This document shows, in pieces, positions 42,650 through 51,397 of a stretch of 64,000 nucleotides of DNA. The stretch comes from Glycomyces tritici (GTDB lineage: Bacteria > Actinomycetota > Actinomycetes > Mycobacteriales > Micromonosporaceae). Every line of letters begins with the position of its first letter. Within the stretch, counting starts at the first letter, position 1. The notes below the pieces were generated by a model that was given only the letters and a program-made list of their open reading frames with translations, ran no database searches and was not told the origin of the DNA. Location: positions 69,126 to 133,125 of the forward strand of contig NZ_JAUEMJ010000006.1 of assembly GCF_030403505.1 (NCBI RefSeq), in the 5' to 3' direction. The position numbers were made by a program, and so were the translations under genes.

Positions 42650-43341
42650 GCGGTGCTCGCGAGGATCTCGGCGTAGTGGATGGGGCGCGGGCCGCCTGCG
42701 CGGCTGATGCCGCCGCCGATGTGGGTGAGGCACGAGTTGTCGGCCGCGGCGAGGTACTCGGCGCCGGTGCCGGCGGCGTGGCGGCATTTGTCGGCGAGCA
42801 TCGCGGAGGAGACCTCGCTGTTCTTCAGGGCGAAGGTGCCGCCGAAGCCGCAGCACTGGTCGGCGGCGGGCAGGTCGACCAGTTCGATGTCGCGGACGGC
42901 GCGCAGGAGCCGCATCGGCTTGTCGCCCAGGCCGAGTGCGCGGGTGCCGTGGCAGGTGGGGTGGTAGGTGACGGTGTGCGGGAAGCGGGCGCCGACGTCT
43001 TCGACGCCGGCGACGTCCAGGAGGAACTCGGAGAGTTCGTGCACGCGGTCGCCGATGTCGGATCCGGTGAGGTGCGGGTACTGGTCGCGGGCCATGGCGG
43101 CGCAGGATCCGGAGGGGGTGACGATCGCGTCGTACTCGCCGAAGACGGCTTCGAAGGCGCCGGCGAGCGTCGCGGCGTCCTTCTTGTAGCCGGAGTTGGC
43201 GTGCATCTGCCCGCAGCAGGTCTGGGCTTCGGGGAAGTCGACGTCGTAGCCGAGGCGTTCGAGGATCTGGACGACGGCCTTGGGGGTCCCGGGGAAGAGG
43301 GCGTCGTTGACGCAGGTGATGAACAGGCCTACGCGGGGCAT
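42646..43341 (-). CDS. lutA: lactate utilisation protein A (CCG domain)
   Basis: 231 residues with two CCG domains: QTCCGQMHANSGY and, later, CHGTRALG...DQCCGFGG, the Cys-rich repeats that bind a non-cubane or 4Fe-4S centre in heterodisulfide reductase/GlpC/LutA proteins. First of the three lut genes, 61 bases after the gntR stop and in the same direction. RBS is weak, which fits co-transcription with the regulator. Confidence 0.93.
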   Translation of the reverse strand: MPRVGLFITCVNDALFPGTPKAVVQILERLGYDVDFPEAQTCCGQMHANSGYKKDAATLAGAFEAVFGEYDAIVTPSGSCAAMARDQYPHLTGSDIGDRVHELSEFLLDVAGVEDVGARFPHTVTYHPTCHGTRALGLGDKPMRLLRAVRDIELVDLPAADQCCGFGGTFALKNSEVSSAMLADKCRHAAGTGAEYLAAADNSCLTHIGGGISRAGGPRPIHYAEILASTA

Positions 43342-43402
43342 GGCGGCCGGGTCTCTGCGGTGGCGGCGGGGCCGGGACGGTCGGGTCGTGCTGCGGTGTG
43401 GT

Positions 43403-44119
43403 TCATCGTGTCGCCTTGGCGCGCTTGGGTTTGGGGGCGGGTTCGGTGGTGCGGGCCGCTTCGAAGGCGGCGCGGTGCCGGATGCGGGAGCGTTCGAGGT
43501 GGCGGCGCATCGCCTCCTCGGCGGCAAGCGGTTGCTCGGCAATGATAGCGTCCGCGACCGCCAGGTGCTCGACCTCGGTCTCCTCGATCGACTCGGGCTC
43601 GATGTAGGCGCGGTGGAGGTGCAGGTGCGCGTCCAGGCGCCGGATCGCCTTCGCGAGCTGCGCGCTGCCGCTCAGCTCGGCGACCGCGTTGTGGAAGTGC
43701 GCGTCCGCCTCGGTGAACAGGAGCTTGTCGGCCCCCGCGTCGGGGGTGCGCGCGGCGGTCAGCAGCGTGTCCGCCTCCGCCGCGGCCGGATCGGCCGCGA
43801 GCCCCCGCTCCGCGGCCCGCCTCGCCGCCCGCGGCTCCAGCATCATGCGGATCTCGAAGAGGTCGTCGAACTCGGCGGCGGAGAGCAGCGGCTCCACGGT
43901 GTACCCGCTCAAGGGCCGCCGCGCGAGCAGGCCCTCGGACTCCAGGCGCGCCAGCGCCTCCCGGATCGGAGTCTGGGAGAACGCGAGCTGCTTGGCGAGC
44001 CCGTCGATGCTGAGTTTCGCGCCGGGGACCAGCTCGGAGCGCATGATGCGGGACTTGAGCTCCGTGTAGGCGTCGTCCGCGAGCGTGCGCTTCCCGGGGG
44101 TCGCTGATCTAGCCGTCAT
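43403..44119 (-). CDS. GntR family (FadR/FCD) regulator of the fucose-lactate locus
   Basis: 238 residues: GntR HTH (LAKQLAFSQTPIREALARLE, with arm residues KSRIMRSELVPGAKL) and a C-terminal FCD ligand domain (EIRMMLEPRAARRA; TEADAHFHNAVAELSGS; EEAMRRHLERS) whose His/Asp set binds metal and a small carboxylate. Candidate effectors are L-lactate or a fucose-pathway acid. Start at ATG 44119 with TAGGAT seven bases upstream (leaderless). Divergent from the fucose operon; the shared palindrome at 44127 is the probable operator. Confidence 0.9.
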   Translation of the reverse strand: MTARSATPGKRTLADDAYTELKSRIMRSELVPGAKLSIDGLAKQLAFSQTPIREALARLESEGLLARRPLSGYTVEPLLSAAEFDDLFEIRMMLEPRAARRAAERGLAADPAAAEADTLLTAARTPDAGADKLLFTEADAHFHNAVAELSGSAQLAKAIRRLDAHLHLHRAYIEPESIEETEVEHLAVADAIIAEQPLAAEEAMRRHLERSRIRHRAAFEAARTTEPAPKPKRAKATR

Positions 44120-44126
44120 GCGCACG

Positions 44127-44138
44127 ATCCTATAGGAT
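44127..44138. promoter_or_regulatory. 12-bp palindrome combining both divergent -10 boxes
   Basis: ATCCTATAGGAT is a perfect palindrome. Its two halves read TAGGAT on opposite strands: minus (44127-44132) lies seven bases before the gntR ATG, plus (44133-44138) is the -10 candidate of the fucose operon. A GntR dimer on this site would cover both -10 elements. FCD-type regulators commonly bind such short palindromes. Confidence 0.7.
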
Positions 44139-44210
44139 AATCTCGCGGCGGCAGGGCTCAGCTCGACACGGGCCACCGCCGCGCCCCTGCCGCTCCCATT
44201 GGAGGCTCCC

Positions 44211-45200
44211 GTGGTCGCAGACCCGCATTCGCTCCCCTCGCGCACGCTCGGCGACACCGCCGTCGCCGTGACCGCCGTCGGGCTCGGCTGCGCGCCGCTC
44301 GCGGGGCTGTTCGCGCCCGTCGACCCGATGGTCGCCGCCGCCACCGTGGACGCCGCGTGGGACGGCGGCATCCGGCACTTCGACACCGCCCCGCACTACG
44401 GCGCCGGGCTCTCCGAAGAGCGGCTCGGCAGCGCGCTCGCCGGCCGGGACCGCGACGCGTTCACCTTGTCCACCAAGATGGGCCGCGTCCTGGTCGACCA
44501 CGAGGGCCCCTGGGACATCTGGGGCGAGCCCAACGGCAAGGCCGCCGTCTTCGACTTCTCCTACCGCGGCGCGCACGACGCCTACCTCGGCAGCCTCGAG
44601 CGCCTGGGCACCCCACGAGTCGAGATCGGCCTCATCCACGACCCCGACGACCACCGGGCCGAAGCCCTCGCCGGGACCCACAAGGCCCTCACCGAGCTCA
44701 AGGCCGCCGGGCGCATCGGCGCGGTCGGCATCGGCATGAACTCGACCGAGGCCGCGGCCGACCTCCTCGCGCAGGCCGACTTCGACGTCGCCCTCATCGC
44801 CGGCCGCTACACCCTGCTCGACCAGTCCGCCCTGGACCGGCTCTACCCCCTCTGCACCTCCCGCGGCGTCTCGGTGATCGCCGCGGGCGTGTTCAACTCC
44901 GGCATCCTCGCCGACCCCAAGCCGGGCGCCCACTTCAACTACGCCGAGGCCGACCCGCGGGTCCTCGCCCGGGTCCAGGCGATCGCCTCGATCTGCGAGC
45001 GGTACGACACGCCGCTGCGCGCCGCCGCGCTCCAGTTCCCCGCCGCCCACCCCGCCGTCGCGTCGATCCTCGTCGGCGCGCGCACCCCCGCAGAGGTCGA
45101 CGAGGCCCTCGCCATGTACGCCCACCCGATCCCCGGCGCGCTGTGGCACGACCTCAAGCGAGCCGGGCTGCTGACCGAGGAGGCACCCGTACCGTCATGA
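44211..45200 (+). CDS. aldo/keto reductase, predicted L-fucose 1-dehydrogenase
   Basis: 329 residues, AKR fold: catalytic Asp-Tyr in FDTAPHYGAGLSEERLG, Lys in LSTKMGRV, His in GLIHDPDD, and a C-terminal cofactor segment SILVGARTPAEVDEAL. Bacterial L-fucose/D-threo-aldose 1-dehydrogenases belong here and give the fuconolactone. Start is the GTG at 44211 preceded by GGAGG; a TTG at 44199 is in frame but lies inside the RBS. First gene of a five-gene operon with one- to four-base overlaps. Confidence 0.85.
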   Translation: MVADPHSLPSRTLGDTAVAVTAVGLGCAPLAGLFAPVDPMVAAATVDAAWDGGIRHFDTAPHYGAGLSEERLGSALAGRDRDAFTLSTKMGRVLVDHEGPWDIWGEPNGKAAVFDFSYRGAHDAYLGSLERLGTPRVEIGLIHDPDDHRAEALAGTHKALTELKAAGRIGAVGIGMNSTEAAADLLAQADFDVALIAGRYTLLDQSALDRLYPLCTSRGVSVIAAGVFNSGILADPKPGAHFNYAEADPRVLARVQAIASICERYDTPLRAAALQFPAAHPAVASILVGARTPAEVDEALAMYAHPIPGALWHDLKRAGLLTEEAPVPS

Positions 45201-46048
45201 GCGCACCGCACGTGATCGACGCCCACCACCACATCTGGACCGCCGACTACCCCTGGCTCGCCGGCGCCCCCGAACTGGAGCCGATCCGCCGCGACTACGG
45301 CGTCGCCGACCTCCGCGCCAACCTCAAGGCCGCCGGGGTCGACCGCACGGTCCTCGTCGAGGCCGACTGGGGCCACCCCTCCGAGACCGTCGAGTTCATG
45401 CACCTGGCCGGGGCCGTGGAGGAGATCGCCGGGGTCGTCGGCTTCATCGACCTCCTCGACCCGCACCTGCCGAGCACGCTGGCGCGGTACGCGAACCACC
45501 CCCGCGCCCGCTACCTGGTGGGCCTGCGCGACCAGGTCCAGGGCCGCCCCGAACCCGACTTCCTCACCCGGCCCGAGGTCATCGCCGCGCTCAGGCGCAT
45601 CGCCGGCACGGTCCCCACGTTCGACCTGATCGTGCGCGTCGACCAGCTCCCGGCCGCCGCCGAGGCCGCCGCGGCCGTGCCCGAGCTGCAGTTCGTGCTC
45701 GACCACCTCGGCAAGCCCCAGGTGCGCGACGGCGACGCCGGCCTCAAGGCCTGGCGCGAGGCCGTGACGCCGCTCGCCAAGCGGCCCAACGTGACCGCGA
45801 AACTCTCAGGCCTCGTCACCGAGGCCGACTGGCGGCACTGGACACCTGCGGACCTGCGGCCGTTCGTGCAGGCCGCCCTCGAACTGTTCGGGCCCGACCG
45901 CCTCATGTTCGGCTCCGACTGGCCCGTCTGCGAACTGGCCGCCACCTACACCCGCGTCAAGGACGCCCTCACCGAAGTGCTGGGGCGCACCGACCCCGAC
46001 GTCTTCGGCGGCACCGCCGCCCGGACCTACCAGCTAGGAGAGCAATGA
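45197..46048 (+). CDS. amidohydrolase, predicted L-fuconolactonase
   Basis: 283 residues of the amidohydrolase 2 (COG3618-type) family: metal-binding VIDAHHHIW at the N-terminus, [10 protein letters not shown], and FGSDWPVC with the catalytic Asp at the C-terminal end. Family members hydrolyse sugar lactones including L-fucono-1,5-lactone. ATG overlaps the previous stop (ATGA). Position right after the dehydrogenase supports the lactonase role. Confidence 0.87.
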   Translation: MSAPHVIDAHHHIWTADYPWLAGAPELEPIRRDYGVADLRANLKAAGVDRTVLVEADWGHPSETVEFMHLAGAVEEIAGVVGFIDLLDPHLPSTLARYANHPRARYLVGLRDQVQGRPEPDFLTRPEVIAALRRIAGTVPTFDLIVRVDQLPAAAEAAAAVPELQFVLDHLGKPQVRDGDAGLKAWREAVTPLAKRPNVTAKLSGLVTEADWRHWTPADLRPFVQAALELFGPDRLMFGSDWPVCELAATYTRVKDALTEVLGRTDPDVFGGTAARTYQLGEQ

Positions 46049-46875
46049 AGTACCTGCGCATCGGCCGGCCCGGCTACGAGACGCCCGTGGCGCTCACCGG
46101 CGGCAAGTACTACGACCTCTCGGGCCCCATCGGCGACATCGACGGCGAGTTCCTCGCACGCGGCGGCATCGGCACCACGGCCGGCTTCCCGGAGATCGAC
46201 ATCGCGGGCGAGCGCATCGCCCCGCCGATCGCCAAGCCCTCCGCGATCGTGTGCATCGGCATGAACTACGCCGCGCACTGCGCCGAGTCCGGCGCCGAGC
46301 CGCCCGCCGAGCCCGTCGTGTTCTACAAGCACCCCAACACGATCGTCGGCCCGAACGACGACGTGGAGATCCCCCGCGCCTCGACCCGCACCGACTGGGA
46401 GGTCGAGCTCGGCGTCGTCTTCGGCAAGCGCGCGTCCTACCTGGAGTCCGAGGCGCAGGCCCTCGACTGCATCGCCGGGTTCGTGGTCGCCAACGACCTC
46501 TCCGAGCGCGAGTTCCAGATCGAGCGCTCCGGCGGCCAGTTCTCGAAGGGCAAGGCCTGCCCCACCTTCACCCCGCTCGGCCCGTACCTGGTCACGCCCG
46601 ACGAGATCGCCGACCCGCAGGCGCTGCGCATGTGGTCCAAGGTGAACGGCGAGATCCGCCAGGACTCGAACTCCAAGGACATGATCTTCTCCGTGGCCCG
46701 CATCATCCACCACATGTCCCAGTTCATGGCCTTCGACCCGGGCGACCTGCTGCTCACCGGCACCCCCGAGGGCGTCGCGCTCTCCGGCCGCTTCCCCTAC
46801 CTCGCGGCCGGCGACGTCGTCTCCGTCGGCATCGAGGGCCTGGGGCACACCGAGAACCCGACGGTCCAGGCGTGA
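46045..46875 (+). CDS. fumarylacetoacetate hydrolase family, predicted 2,4-diketo-3-deoxy-L-fuconate hydrolase
   Basis: 276 residues, FAH fold: [30 protein letters not shown], the metal-binding Glu pair in [12 protein letters not shown], the Asp in VANDLSERE, and [11 protein letters not shown]. In the known non-phosphorylative L-fucose pathway this family cleaves the diketo acid to pyruvate and L-lactate. RBS AGGAGA and an ATGA overlap with the lactonase. Related enzymes act on acylpyruvates or ureidoglycolate, but context favours the fucose step. Confidence 0.87.
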   Translation: MKYLRIGRPGYETPVALTGGKYYDLSGPIGDIDGEFLARGGIGTTAGFPEIDIAGERIAPPIAKPSAIVCIGMNYAAHCAESGAEPPAEPVVFYKHPNTIVGPNDDVEIPRASTRTDWEVELGVVFGKRASYLESEAQALDCIAGFVVANDLSEREFQIERSGGQFSKGKACPTFTPLGPYLVTPDEIADPQALRMWSKVNGEIRQDSNSKDMIFSVARIIHHMSQFMAFDPGDLLLTGTPEGVALSGRFPYLAAGDVVSVGIEGLGHTENPTVQA

Positions 46876-48161
46876 CCGTCACCGCCGTGGACGTCCTCGA
46901 CGTCCGCTTCCCCACCTCGCGGAGCCTCGACGGCTCGGACGCGATGAACCCGGACCCGGACTACTCGGCGGCCTACGTCGTGCTCCACACCGACGACGGC
47001 CATGAGGGGCACGGGTTCACGTTCACGATCGGACGCGGCAACGACATCTGCTGCGCCGCCATCGAGACGCTCAGCGAGTACGTGGTGGGCACCGATGTGG
47101 ACGGTCCGGCCGCACTCGGCGACCTCTACCGGCGCCTCACCCACGACTCGCAGATCCGCTGGCTCGGCCCCGAGAAGGGCGTCATGCACCTCGCGGCCGC
47201 CGCACTGGTGAACGCGGCCTGGGACCTCGCCGCGCGCCGCGCCGGACTGCCCCTGTGGCGGTACCTCTCCGGTCTGAGCCCGGAGGAGGTCGTCGACTGC
47301 ATCGACTGGCGCTACCTCTCCGACGCGCTCACTCCCGAAGAGGCCCTGGCGTTCCTGCGCGAAGCCGAGGCCGGCAAGGCCGAGCGGATCGAGGAGGTCG
47401 AGCGGAACGGCTACCCGGCGTACACCACCTCGCCGGGCTGGCTCGGGTACGACGACGAGAAGGTCGTGCGCCTGGCCCGCGAGGCCGTCGCCGCGGGCTA
47501 CACGCAGATCAAACTCAAAGTGGGCGCCGACCTCGAGGACGACCGCCGCCGCTTCGCCGCCGCGCGGTCGGCCGTCGGCCCCGGCGTCCGGATCGCGGTC
47601 GACGCGAACCAGCGCTGGGACGTCGACCAGGCCGTGGAGTGGATGAAGGCCCTCGCCGAGTTCGACCCCTGGTGGATCGAGGAGCCCACGAGCCCGGACG
47701 ACGTGCTCGGCCACGCCGCGATCCGGAAGCGGCTGGCGCCGATCAAGGTCGCCACCGGCGAGCACGTCCACAACCGGGTCATGTTCAAGCAGCTCCTGCA
47801 GGCGGGCGCGATCGACTTCCTCCAGCTCGACGCCGCGCGCGTCGCCGGGGTCAACGAGAACCTCGCGATCCTCTTGCTGGCCCGGAAGTTCGACGTGCCG
47901 GTGTGCCCGCACGCGGGCGGGGTGGGCCTGTGCGAGCTGGTCTGCCACCTCTCGATGTTCGACTACACCTCGGTGAGTGCGACCATGGAGGACCGCGTGA
48001 TCGAGTACGTGGACCACCTGCACGAGCACTTCACCGCGCCCACCGTGATCGAGCGGGGCCGCTACCGGGCCCCGACCGAACCGGGCTTCTCCGCTGAGAT
48101 GCGGCGCGACAGCCTGGTCCGGTTCTCCTACCCGCACGGTCCTGAATGGAGGAGCAACTGA
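46872..48161 (+). CDS. L-fuconate dehydratase (enolase superfamily)
   Basis: 429 residues, the usual FucD length. Active-site set visible: KLKVG (K-x-K base), VDANQRW and [11 protein letters not shown] and TGEH (three metal ligands), and [13 protein letters not shown] with the catalytic His. The EEPTSPDD and [11 protein letters not shown] wording is characteristic of L-fuconate dehydratase/ENOSF1 rather than mandelate racemase. Start is a GTG overlapping the previous stop (GTGA). It gives 2-keto-3-deoxy-L-fuconate. Confidence 0.93.
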   Translation: MTVTAVDVLDVRFPTSRSLDGSDAMNPDPDYSAAYVVLHTDDGHEGHGFTFTIGRGNDICCAAIETLSEYVVGTDVDGPAALGDLYRRLTHDSQIRWLGPEKGVMHLAAAALVNAAWDLAARRAGLPLWRYLSGLSPEEVVDCIDWRYLSDALTPEEALAFLREAEAGKAERIEEVERNGYPAYTTSPGWLGYDDEKVVRLAREAVAAGYTQIKLKVGADLEDDRRRFAAARSAVGPGVRIAVDANQRWDVDQAVEWMKALAEFDPWWIEEPTSPDDVLGHAAIRKRLAPIKVATGEHVHNRVMFKQLLQAGAIDFLQLDAARVAGVNENLAILLLARKFDVPVCPHAGGVGLCELVCHLSMFDYTSVSATMEDRVIEYVDHLHEHFTAPTVIERGRYRAPTEPGFSAEMRRDSLVRFSYPHGPEWRSN

Positions 48162-48907
48162 TGAGCGGTACCAACGGCTTCGAGGGCCTCACCGCCGTGA
48201 TCTCCGGAGGCGCCTCCGGCATCGGCGCCGCCGCCGCGGACGCGTTCGCCGCCCGCGGCGCGAACGTCGCGGTGCTCGACCTCAACGAGAGCGGCAAGCA
48301 CTGGTCCCACAAGTGCGACGTGTCCGACGACAACCAGGTCCGCCTGGCCGTCGCCGCCGTCAAGGAGCACTTCGGGGGCGTCGACATCGTGGTGAACAAC
48401 GCCGGGATCGGCGCCGTGGGCACCGTCGAGGAGAACTCCGACAAGCAGTGGTTCCGCGTGCTCGACGTGAACCTCCTCGGCATGGTGCGCCTCTCCCGCG
48501 CCTGCCTGCCGCACCTGCGCGAGTCCGCGGCCCCGGCGATCGTGAACACCACCTCGATCGCCGCCCTCACCGGCCTCGTGAAGCGCGCGCTGTACTCGGC
48601 GTCGAAGGGCGCGGTGCACTCGCTGACCCTCGCCATGGCCGCCGACCATGTGGCCGAAGGGATCCGCGTCAACTGCGTCAGCCCCGGCACCGCCGACACC
48701 CCGTGGGTGCAGCGCCTCCTCGAGCAGGCCGACGACCCGGCCGCCGAGCGCGCGCGGCTGGAGGCCCGCCAGCCGACCGGCCGGCTCGTCACCCCCGAGG
48801 AGGTCGCGGCCGCGATCGTCTACCTCGCCGACCCGCAGAACAAATCCCTCACCGGCACCAGCCTCGCCGTGGACGGCGGCCTCGCCGGGCTGCGGATCGT
48901 CCGCTAG
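48161..48907 (+). CDS. SDR, predicted 2-keto-3-deoxy-L-fuconate dehydrogenase
   Basis: 248 residues, classical short-chain dehydrogenase: cofactor motif SGGASGIG, NNAGIG, catalytic Ser in NTTSIA and Tyr/Lys in YSASKG, C-terminal DGGLAGL. Asp in VLDLNES favours NAD over NADP. It would oxidise the 4-position to the diketo acid used by the FAH-family enzyme. ATG overlaps the dehydratase stop by one base with GGAGG upstream. Last operon gene. Confidence 0.9.
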   Translation: MSGTNGFEGLTAVISGGASGIGAAAADAFAARGANVAVLDLNESGKHWSHKCDVSDDNQVRLAVAAVKEHFGGVDIVVNNAGIGAVGTVEENSDKQWFRVLDVNLLGMVRLSRACLPHLRESAAPAIVNTTSIAALTGLVKRALYSASKGAVHSLTLAMAADHVAEGIRVNCVSPGTADTPWVQRLLEQADDPAAERARLEARQPTGRLVTPEEVAAAIVYLADPQNKSLTGTSLAVDGGLAGLRIVR

Positions 48908-49143
48908 CCGGCGGCCCCGGCACGGCGCCAGGGTCATGCGGAACCGCTGCCGGCCGATCGGTTGTCCGAGACGGTCGAAAAGGGAGGAGGTTCACCGGTG
49001 ACATCCTCGCCCGCGCTTCGATGCGTCTTCCATGTATACGGGCCGCGGCGGCCAGTCGCGACCGTGCCGAACCTGGGAGAGCGCGGTGCCGCAGGCACCG
49101 CACGGCGAAAGGCATCCACATGGACAACGGGAAGGTCGCTTCG

Positions 49144-49557
49144 ATGAAGCGCCGTATCAAGTCCGGTGCGGCGATGGCCGGTGCCGCGGTGATCGCGGGC
49201 CTGGGACTGACCGCCGGCCCGGCGCAGGCCGAGGGCGAGTTCGAGACCGAGTTCATGGCCGGCGGCTGCGCCTCGGGATACGTCTGCGGCTGGCAGGACA
49301 CCGACTACGACGGCGACAAGCTCGTCAACTGGCGGGTCGGCGGCGTCGGCACCACCTACGAGATCGGCCGCAGCGGCGACAACGCGATCTCCTCGATCTC
49401 GAACGAGTCGAGCAGGGCGCTCCGCCTCTACGCGAACGACGGCGCCACCGGGGCCTACTTCTGCCTCGGCGCGGGCGCCGACGTCCGCAACCTGAGCGGG
49501 CTCGAACCGAGCCGCAACAACTGGATCGAGAGCATCCGCGTCGTCTCGGCCTGCTAA
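49144..49557 (+). CDS. secreted I36-like peptidase inhibitor family protein
   Basis: 137 residues: signal peptide KRRIKSGAAMAGAAVIAGLG ending near AQAEG, then a small beta-rich domain with four cysteines (GGCASGYVCGWQDTDYDGD; YFCLGAG; final VSAC), typical of the actinobacterial peptidase-inhibitor I36 / beta-gamma-crystallin-like group. Asp-rich loops hint at Ca binding. I chose ATG 49144 (GGGAAGG upstream); ATG 49120 in frame would add eight residues. A hairpin GCGGTGCC-GCA-GGCACCGC (49083-49101) lies in the leader. Confidence 0.75.
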   Translation: MKRRIKSGAAMAGAAVIAGLGLTAGPAQAEGEFETEFMAGGCASGYVCGWQDTDYDGDKLVNWRVGGVGTTYEIGRSGDNAISSISNESSRALRLYANDGATGAYFCLGAGADVRNLSGLEPSRNNWIESIRVVSAC

Positions 49558-49572
49558 GGGCCGCAAGCACTC

Positions 49573-49596
49573 GGGCGCGGGTTCGGTCGCGCGCCC
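49573..49596. terminator. short hairpin between convergent genes
   Basis: GGGCGCG and CGCGCCC pair around a 10-base spacer in the 41-bp gap between the I36-like gene and the GlxA-type gene. Confidence 0.5.
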
Positions 49597-49598
49597 GC

Positions 49599-50585
49599 TC
49601 AGGTGAGGCGGAAGCGGTCGCGGTAAGCCGTCGGCGTCGTGTCCAGGACGCGGCGGAACGCCCGGACCAGGGTGTCCGTGGTGCCGAAACCGCAGGCGGA
49701 GGCGACACGCTCGAGCGTGTCGTCCGTCGTCTCCAGCCGGTTCCGCGCCGCCTCGACACGGGCCGACTCGATGTAGGCGCGCGGCGTCATCCCCAACTCG
49801 GACTTGAAGATCCGCGTCAACTGGCGCTCGCTCACATGTGCCTCGGCGGCCAGGCGCTCCACCGTGAGCGGCTCGGCCAGGTGCCGGGTGATGAAGTGGC
49901 GCAGCACGTCCACGCGCCGCGTCGTCGACACCGGCGCCAGCGAGACGCTGAACTGGCTCTGGCCGCTCGGCCGCTTCAGGAACATGACGAGCTGCCGGGC
50001 CACCCTGAGCGCCAGCTCCTCCCCGAAGTCGTCCGCGACCAGCGCCAGCGAGAGGTCCAGGCAGGCGGTGAGCCCCGCACCGGTCCACACGTCGCCGTCG
50101 CGGATGAAGATCGGGTCGGCGTCGACCTCGACCTCCGGGTGCTCGGCGGCGAGCTGCGCGGCGGTCGACCAGTGCGTCGTCGCGCGGCGCCCCTCCAGCA
50201 GCCCCGCCGCGGCCAGCACATGGGCGCCGACGCAGACCGAGGCGAGGCGGCGCGTGCGCCCCGCCAGGCGCCGCACCCACGCGACCACCACGGGCTCGGC
50301 GATCGCGCGGACCCGCTTCGCATCGTCCAGCTCGACCGAGCCCGGCACGATGAGCGTGTCGATGGAGCGCCGCGCGACCTCCTCGAACGTGGCGTCAGGC
50401 AGCACCCGGACCCCGGCCGAGGTCCGCACCGGGTCCATCGTCGCGGCGGCGAGCACGACCTCGTAGCCGCTGTCGGCGCCCAGCTCGCGGCGCAGCAGCG
50501 CGAACACCTCCGGCGGTCCGGTGACGTCGAGCAGGTCGATGCGGTCGAAGAGCACGACCACGACCAGGCGCTTGGCGGGACCCAC
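49599..50585 (-). CDS. GlxA family transcriptional regulator (DJ-1/PfpI + AraC HTH)
   Basis: 328 residues. N-terminal DJ-1/PfpI-like domain (VVVVLFDRIDLLDVTGPPEV; nucleophile-elbow Cys in LASVCVGAHVLA) and C-terminal AraC-type double HTH (VERLAAEAHVSERQLTRIFK; ASACGFGTTDTLVRAFRRVL). Start taken as the GTG at 50585 with AAGGAGGA upstream. It is divergent from an isochorismatase-fold hydrolase, and TGTCGG/CCGACA inverted repeats lie between, so it probably regulates that gene. Confidence 0.92.
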   Translation of the reverse strand: MGPAKRLVVVVLFDRIDLLDVTGPPEVFALLRRELGADSGYEVVLAAATMDPVRTSAGVRVLPDATFEEVARRSIDTLIVPGSVELDDAKRVRAIAEPVVVAWVRRLAGRTRRLASVCVGAHVLAAAGLLEGRRATTHWSTAAQLAAEHPEVEVDADPIFIRDGDVWTGAGLTACLDLSLALVADDFGEELALRVARQLVMFLKRPSGQSQFSVSLAPVSTTRRVDVLRHFITRHLAEPLTVERLAAEAHVSERQLTRIFKSELGMTPRAYIESARVEAARNRLETTDDTLERVASACGFGTTDTLVRAFRRVLDTTPTAYRDRFRLT

Positions 50586-50602
50586 GGCTCCTCCTTCGAA
50601 CA

Positions 50603-50649
50603 CCGACAAGGCATGTCGGTTTCTGCACCTTACCTGTCATTGCCGACAT
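50603..50649. promoter_or_regulatory. CCGACA/TGTCGG inverted repeat cluster
   Basis: CCGACA-AGGCA-TGTCGG (50603-50619) is followed by a second CCGACAT at 50643-50649, which forms a 7-bp inverted pair with ATGTCGG (50613-50619). CCGACA recurs at 50697 and 50703. Probable operator of the divergent GlxA/hydrolase pair. Confidence 0.55.
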
Positions 50650-50723
50650 CCGCGCATCGCCGTAGCGTTGGCCCGGGCCGCTCCGACGGCCCGAACCGAC
50701 ACCGACAAGCAGGGAGCACCACC

Positions 50724-51314
50724 ATGCCTTCATCCACGATCCGCAGGCTCAGCGGCGCCGACGAGACCCCCGCCGCGCTCGCCGAATCGACCCTGGTCCT
50801 CGTCGACTACCAGAACACCTACACGCGCGGCGTGATGGAGCTGACCGGCTGGCGCCCCGCACTCGACAACGCCGCCGCGCTCCTCGCGGCCGCCCGCGAG
50901 GCCGGCACAACGATCATCCACGTGCAGCACGACGGCGGCCCGGGCAGCGACTACGACGTCACGGCCGACAACGGCGCGATCCACCCCTCGGTCGCCCCCG
51001 CCGAAGGCGAGGCCGTCGTGGTCAAGGGCGCCCCGAACTCGTTCGTGGGCACCGAACTCGGCGACCTCGTCGACGCCGCCGGGAACACCGACGTGATCGT
51101 CGTCGGCTTCATGACCCACATGTGCGTCACCTTCACCGCCGAGGGCGCGGCCCTGCGCGGCAACCGCCCCACGGTCGTCGCCGACGCCTGCGCGACCCGC
51201 CCACTCGCCACCGCCGTCGCCGAGGTCGGCGCCGAGCAGCTCCACCACAGCGCCCTGGCCACCATCGCCGACGCCTACGGCGTCGTCGTCCCCACCGCCG
51301 CCGACCTCAAGTAG
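50724..51314 (+). CDS. isochorismatase-family cysteine hydrolase
   Basis: 196 residues. Catalytic triad of the family is visible: Asp in TLVLVDYQN, Lys in VVVKGAPNSF, Cys in GFMTHMCVTF. Members hydrolyse amides or vinyl ethers (nicotinamide, isochorismate, ureidoacrylate); the substrate is not evident. AGGGAG upstream of the ATG. Partner of the divergent GlxA-type regulator. Confidence 0.9.
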   Translation: MPSSTIRRLSGADETPAALAESTLVLVDYQNTYTRGVMELTGWRPALDNAAALLAAAREAGTTIIHVQHDGGPGSDYDVTADNGAIHPSVAPAEGEAVVVKGAPNSFVGTELGDLVDAAGNTDVIVVGFMTHMCVTFTAEGAALRGNRPTVVADACATRPLATAVAEVGAEQLHHSALATIADAYGVVVPTAADLK

Positions 51315-51397
51315 CGGTCGCCACCGCGAGCGGTGGCGACGCGTCGCTACCGTCGACGCGCGGCCGGCACGCTCGTCGGCGCAGAGGAGGGACGACC

